DNA of 8,032 nt from the NCBI GenBank assembly GCA_003446975.1, contig DMAP01000383.1, positions 1 through 8,032 on the forward strand. The letters are read 5' to 3'. Position 1 is the first letter of the stretch; each line of letters opens with the position of its first letter. The translations under genes were made by a program, and so were the position numbers. The DNA is from Clostridiales bacterium. Its GTDB lineage: Bacteria; Bacillota; Clostridia; Tissierellales; Dethiosulfatibacteraceae. Below, one piece after another: positions 6,127 to 8,032 of this stretch. The notes under the pieces were generated by a model. The model saw only the letters and a program-made list of their open reading frames with translations. It did no database searches and was not told where the DNA came from.

Positions 6127-6738
6127 ATGTCAGACAAGACAAGTGTTTTAAAGAGAGGGCATGTAAAAGTTCTTACAAAGATTTCCATGCTTTCAGCAGT
6201 AGCCGGTGTTTTGATGCTTCTTCAGACACCGTTATGGTTCGCACCGAATTTTTACAAACTGGATTTCAGCGAAGTTGCGGTACTCATAGGAGGATTCGCA
6301 TTAGGACCTGTGGCTGCCATCATCATTGAATTCATCAAGATTCTTTTGAATCTTGTTCTCAACGGCACCATGACCGGTGGTGTTGGTGAGATGGCTAATT
6401 TTCTAATAGGCTGTTCCCTTGTTGTGCCGGCGTCAGTTATTTACCATAGAAATAAAACCATGAAATCCGCGGTCATCGGGATGGTCATTGGGATAGTGAC
6501 AATGGCAATATTCGCATCCTTAGCAAACTATTTTGTCCTTTTACCGGTTTATGCCAAGGTTTATGGTGTTCCACTAGAGTTTTTCGTAAATATGGGAAAT
6601 GCTCTGAATAGCTCGATTAACAGTCTGGAAACCTTGATACTATATGCGGTGGTGCCTTTTAACCTGCTGAAGGGGATTGCTGTTTCAGCGGTTACTGTAT
6701 TGATTTACAAGAAAGTTTCACCAATCCTGCATAAATAA
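6127..6738 (+). CDS. ribU: Riboflavin ECF transporter, substrate-binding S component RibU
   Basis: A 203-residue membrane protein that binds riboflavin and works with the shared ECF energy module (EcfA, EcfA', EcfT), which is not in this window. About six hydrophobic segments can be seen, at roughly 18-34, 47-62, 64-79, 91-106, 113-141 (probably one long or two short helices) and 166-194. Family hallmarks are the small-residue-rich first helix (AVAGVLMLL), KLDFSEVAVLIGGFALGP (44-61) and GTMTGGVGEMANFLIG (80-95), typical of RibU. The FMN riboswitch directly upstream strongly supports riboflavin or a close flavin as substrate. GGAGGT at 6115-6120 lies 6 bases before the ATG and fixes the start. 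It is transcribed alone, with its own terminator. Length is normal and nothing appears broken. Confidence 0.95.
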   Translation: MSDKTSVLKRGHVKVLTKISMLSAVAGVLMLLQTPLWFAPNFYKLDFSEVAVLIGGFALGPVAAIIIEFIKILLNLVLNGTMTGGVGEMANFLIGCSLVVPASVIYHRNKTMKSAVIGMVIGIVTMAIFASLANYFVLLPVYAKVYGVPLEFFVNMGNALNSSINSLETLILYAVVPFNLLKGIAVSAVTVLIYKKVSPILHK

Positions 6739-6767
6739 GGCAGCAATTGAATTAAGAAATCACCCAG

Positions 6768-6791
6768 AAAACCGCCTTGGCGGTTTTTTAT
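6768..6791 (+). terminator. Intrinsic terminator after ribU
   Basis: AAAACCGC (6768-6775) pairs with GCGGTTTT (6780-6787) around a CTTG tetraloop, and the stem runs into T residues to 6789, then ATT. It lies 29 bases after the stop codon. Short, GC-cored and T-tailed, it is a typical intrinsic terminator. Confidence 0.92.
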
Positions 6792-6819
6792 TGATGTTAA
6801 CAGTCAATATATGTATAAT
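6791..6819 (+). promoter_or_regulatory. Promoter of the tsaE-tsaB operon
   Basis: TTGATG (6791-6796) matches four of six -35 bases and stands 17 bases from a perfect TATAAT (6814-6819). It starts directly at the end of the ribU terminator. Transcription should begin near 6826, giving a leader of about 33 bases before tsaE. Confidence 0.7.
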
Positions 6820-6858
6820 GTATTTAGTCTAAACATTGATAACACAGGTGGGTAAAAA

Positions 6859-7335
6859 ATGATTACATTTTATTTGAAAAATCTTGAGGAAACAGAAAAA
6901 CTGGGAGAACTGATTTCCAGTTGCTCTGCTGCAGGAACTGTTATCTGCCTTGATGGAGATTTAGGTGCAGGTAAAACAACACTGACAAAATTTATTGGGA
7001 AGCACTTGAATATAGAGGAAACAATAACAAGCCCCACATTCAGCATAGTAAAGGAATATGAGGGTGATTTAAAATTTTATCACATGGATGCATATCGCTT
7101 GTTGTCATTGGATGAGGCATATGAGGTTGATGTGGAGCGATACATATACTCGGATGGTGTCTTTGTATTGGAATGGGCGGAAAAACTTAAAGAGATTCTG
7201 CCTGAAAATATCGTTTCTTTGACCTTGAAATCAGGCAGCGACATTAATCAGAGAGAAGTGATCATGTCAGGCAAGGGCAAGATTTTCGATTGCTTGGTAA
7301 GGGGGCTGAAAGATAATGATTGTTTTAGGAATTGA
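6859..7335 (+). CDS. tsaE: tRNA t6A37 threonylcarbamoyltransferase complex ATPase TsaE
   Basis: The ATPase subunit of the bacterial TsaB-TsaD-TsaE complex, which places N6-threonylcarbamoyl on adenosine 37 of ANN-decoding tRNAs. The 158-residue cytoplasmic protein carries Walker A GDLGAGKT (33-40), the family motif TSPTF (57-61), HMDAYRL (75-81) and VLEWAEKL (103-110), all typical of TsaE. Length is normal. AGGTGG at 6846-6851 is 7 bases before the ATG. The gene overlaps tsaB by 20 bases, and this pairing is common in Firmicutes. Its partner tsaD is not in the window. Confidence 0.97.
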   Translation: MITFYLKNLEETEKLGELISSCSAAGTVICLDGDLGAGKTTLTKFIGKHLNIEETITSPTFSIVKEYEGDLKFYHMDAYRLLSLDEAYEVDVERYIYSDGVFVLEWAEKLKEILPENIVSLTLKSGSDINQREVIMSGKGKIFDCLVRGLKDNDCFRN

Positions 7336-8023
7336 ATCCTCAAATACAGCAGCAAGCTGCGCTGTTACATCAAATGAAAAGCTCCTAGGTGAGTTTACAT
7401 TGAACCACACATTGACGCATTCTGAAAAACTCATGCCATTGATTGTTGACCTTCTGACATCTCTGTCCTTGGATATCAATGAAGTGGCGCTTATTGCAAT
7501 AGATGAGGGACCGGGATCTTATACCGGGCTTCGTATAGGGGCTGCTCTGATAAAAGGGATGGCATATCAAAACAAGATTCCAATTGTGACACTAACCTCA
7601 ACGGAAGCCCTGGCAAGCAACATTCAGACTGAAGACATACCTATAGTCACCATGATAGACGCAAGAGGCGACAGGGTCTATTATGGGTCTTATATGAGAA
7701 AAACCAAGGGGATTACATGCCTGGAAGAATCTCAGCTAGCAACAATCGATCCATTGCTGGAACAGCTGGCTGATAGGTATGACAGCGCAATTTTTGTAGG
7801 TGATGGCTCTAAAAAGCATATGGACCGGATCATACAGGTGTTCTCTGACAAAGGGAAGAAATGTCAATTCTCATATCATTACGATGATGTGATAAAAGCC
7901 TATTCCCTTTGCTATCTTGGACTCGAAAAGTTCCTAAAAGGAGATTATGTCAACCCCAGTGACTATGTGCCGAATTATCTGAGGCCTTCCCAGGCAGAAA
8001 GGAATCTGACTAATGATAGATGA
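7316..8023 (+). CDS. tsaB: tRNA t6A37 threonylcarbamoyltransferase complex dimerisation subunit TsaB
   Basis: The non-catalytic ASKHA-fold subunit that pairs with TsaD in tRNA t6A synthesis. The 235-residue protein starts with the ASKHA phosphate-1-like strand (MIVLGIESSNTAASCAV), has HSEKLMP at 35-41 and the diagnostic GPGSYTGLRIG at 65-75. It lacks the metal-binding histidine pair expected of TsaD, and its length is normal for TsaB. The start lies 20 bases inside tsaE. A GGGGG run at 7301-7305 about 10 bases upstream can serve as ribosome binding site. Its own 3' end overlaps the next ATG by 11 bases, so tsaE, tsaB and the following gene form one operon. Confidence 0.97.
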   Translation: MIVLGIESSNTAASCAVTSNEKLLGEFTLNHTLTHSEKLMPLIVDLLTSLSLDINEVALIAIDEGPGSYTGLRIGAALIKGMAYQNKIPIVTLTSTEALASNIQTEDIPIVTMIDARGDRVYYGSYMRKTKGITCLEESQLATIDPLLEQLADRYDSAIFVGDGSKKHMDRIIQVFSDKGKKCQFSYHYDDVIKAYSLCYLGLEKFLKGDYVNPSDYVPNYLRPSQAERNLTNDR

Positions 8024-8032
8024 AAACGAAGA
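8013..8032 (+). CDS. Start of next gene, possibly RimI N-acetyltransferase (3' cut by window)
   Basis: An ATG at 8013 opens a frame (MIDENE...) that runs to the window edge. AAAGGAA at 7998-8004 provides a ribosome binding site about 9 bases upstream, and the ATG overlaps the tsaB end, as expected in a coupled operon. Six residues cannot identify a protein. In many Firmicutes tsaE-tsaB is followed by rimI, the acetyltransferase of ribosomal protein S18, so that is my guess from gene order only. Confidence 0.45.

Noticed and set aside
1..8032. Defence island or restriction-modification locus around the methylase
   Set aside because: No endonuclease, helicase, toxin-antitoxin or phage gene is visible downstream; all other genes are surface or housekeeping functions. 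Upstream sequence is not available.

Overview
The window is a compact, AT-rich bacterial chromosome segment with every gene on the + strand, short gaps, strong GGAGG-type ribosome binding sites and T-rich intrinsic terminators. An S-layer-homology protein, an NhaC-family antiporter, an FMN riboswitch in front of a RibU-type riboflavin transporter and a tsaE-tsaB pair together point to a Gram-positive anaerobe of the class Clostridia. I cannot name a genus.

Region 1 (1-4016) is a tightly packed, probably translationally coupled gene string. It starts with the 3' part of an adenine-N6 DNA methyltransferase whose 5' end lies outside the window. Next come a secreted SLH-domain protein, a cyclophilin-type peptidyl-prolyl isomerase and a HAD-family phosphatase resembling PpaX/Gph. 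Two junctions are 4-base ATGA overlaps and the third is a 14-base gap. From memory, the methyltransferase resembles CamA, the orphan CAAAAA-specific epigenetic methyltransferase of Clostridioides difficile, both around the NPPY motif and throughout the specificity domain. This is the most interesting item in the window.

Region 2 (4017-5886) is a single-gene unit. It has its own extended -10 promoter, a gene for an NhaC-family antiporter with a signal-peptide-like N-terminus, and a strong hairpin terminator.

Region 3 (5897-6791) is a riboflavin-uptake unit: a near-perfect sigma-A promoter, a full FMN (RFN) aptamer, a terminator hairpin, then ribU and its own terminator. The leader carries a repeated CCTCTGA segment and other alternative pairings that suggest how FMN could control both termination and access to the ribosome binding site.

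Region 4 (6791-8032) starts the tRNA t6A-modification operon: promoter, tsaE, tsaB (20-base overlap) and the first codons of a following gene, by gene order probably rimI. The window cuts this gene.

No tRNA, rRNA, CRISPR array, insertion sequence or transposase is visible. No intergenic gap exceeds 300 bases; the largest (5830-6126) is filled by a terminator, a promoter and the riboswitch.
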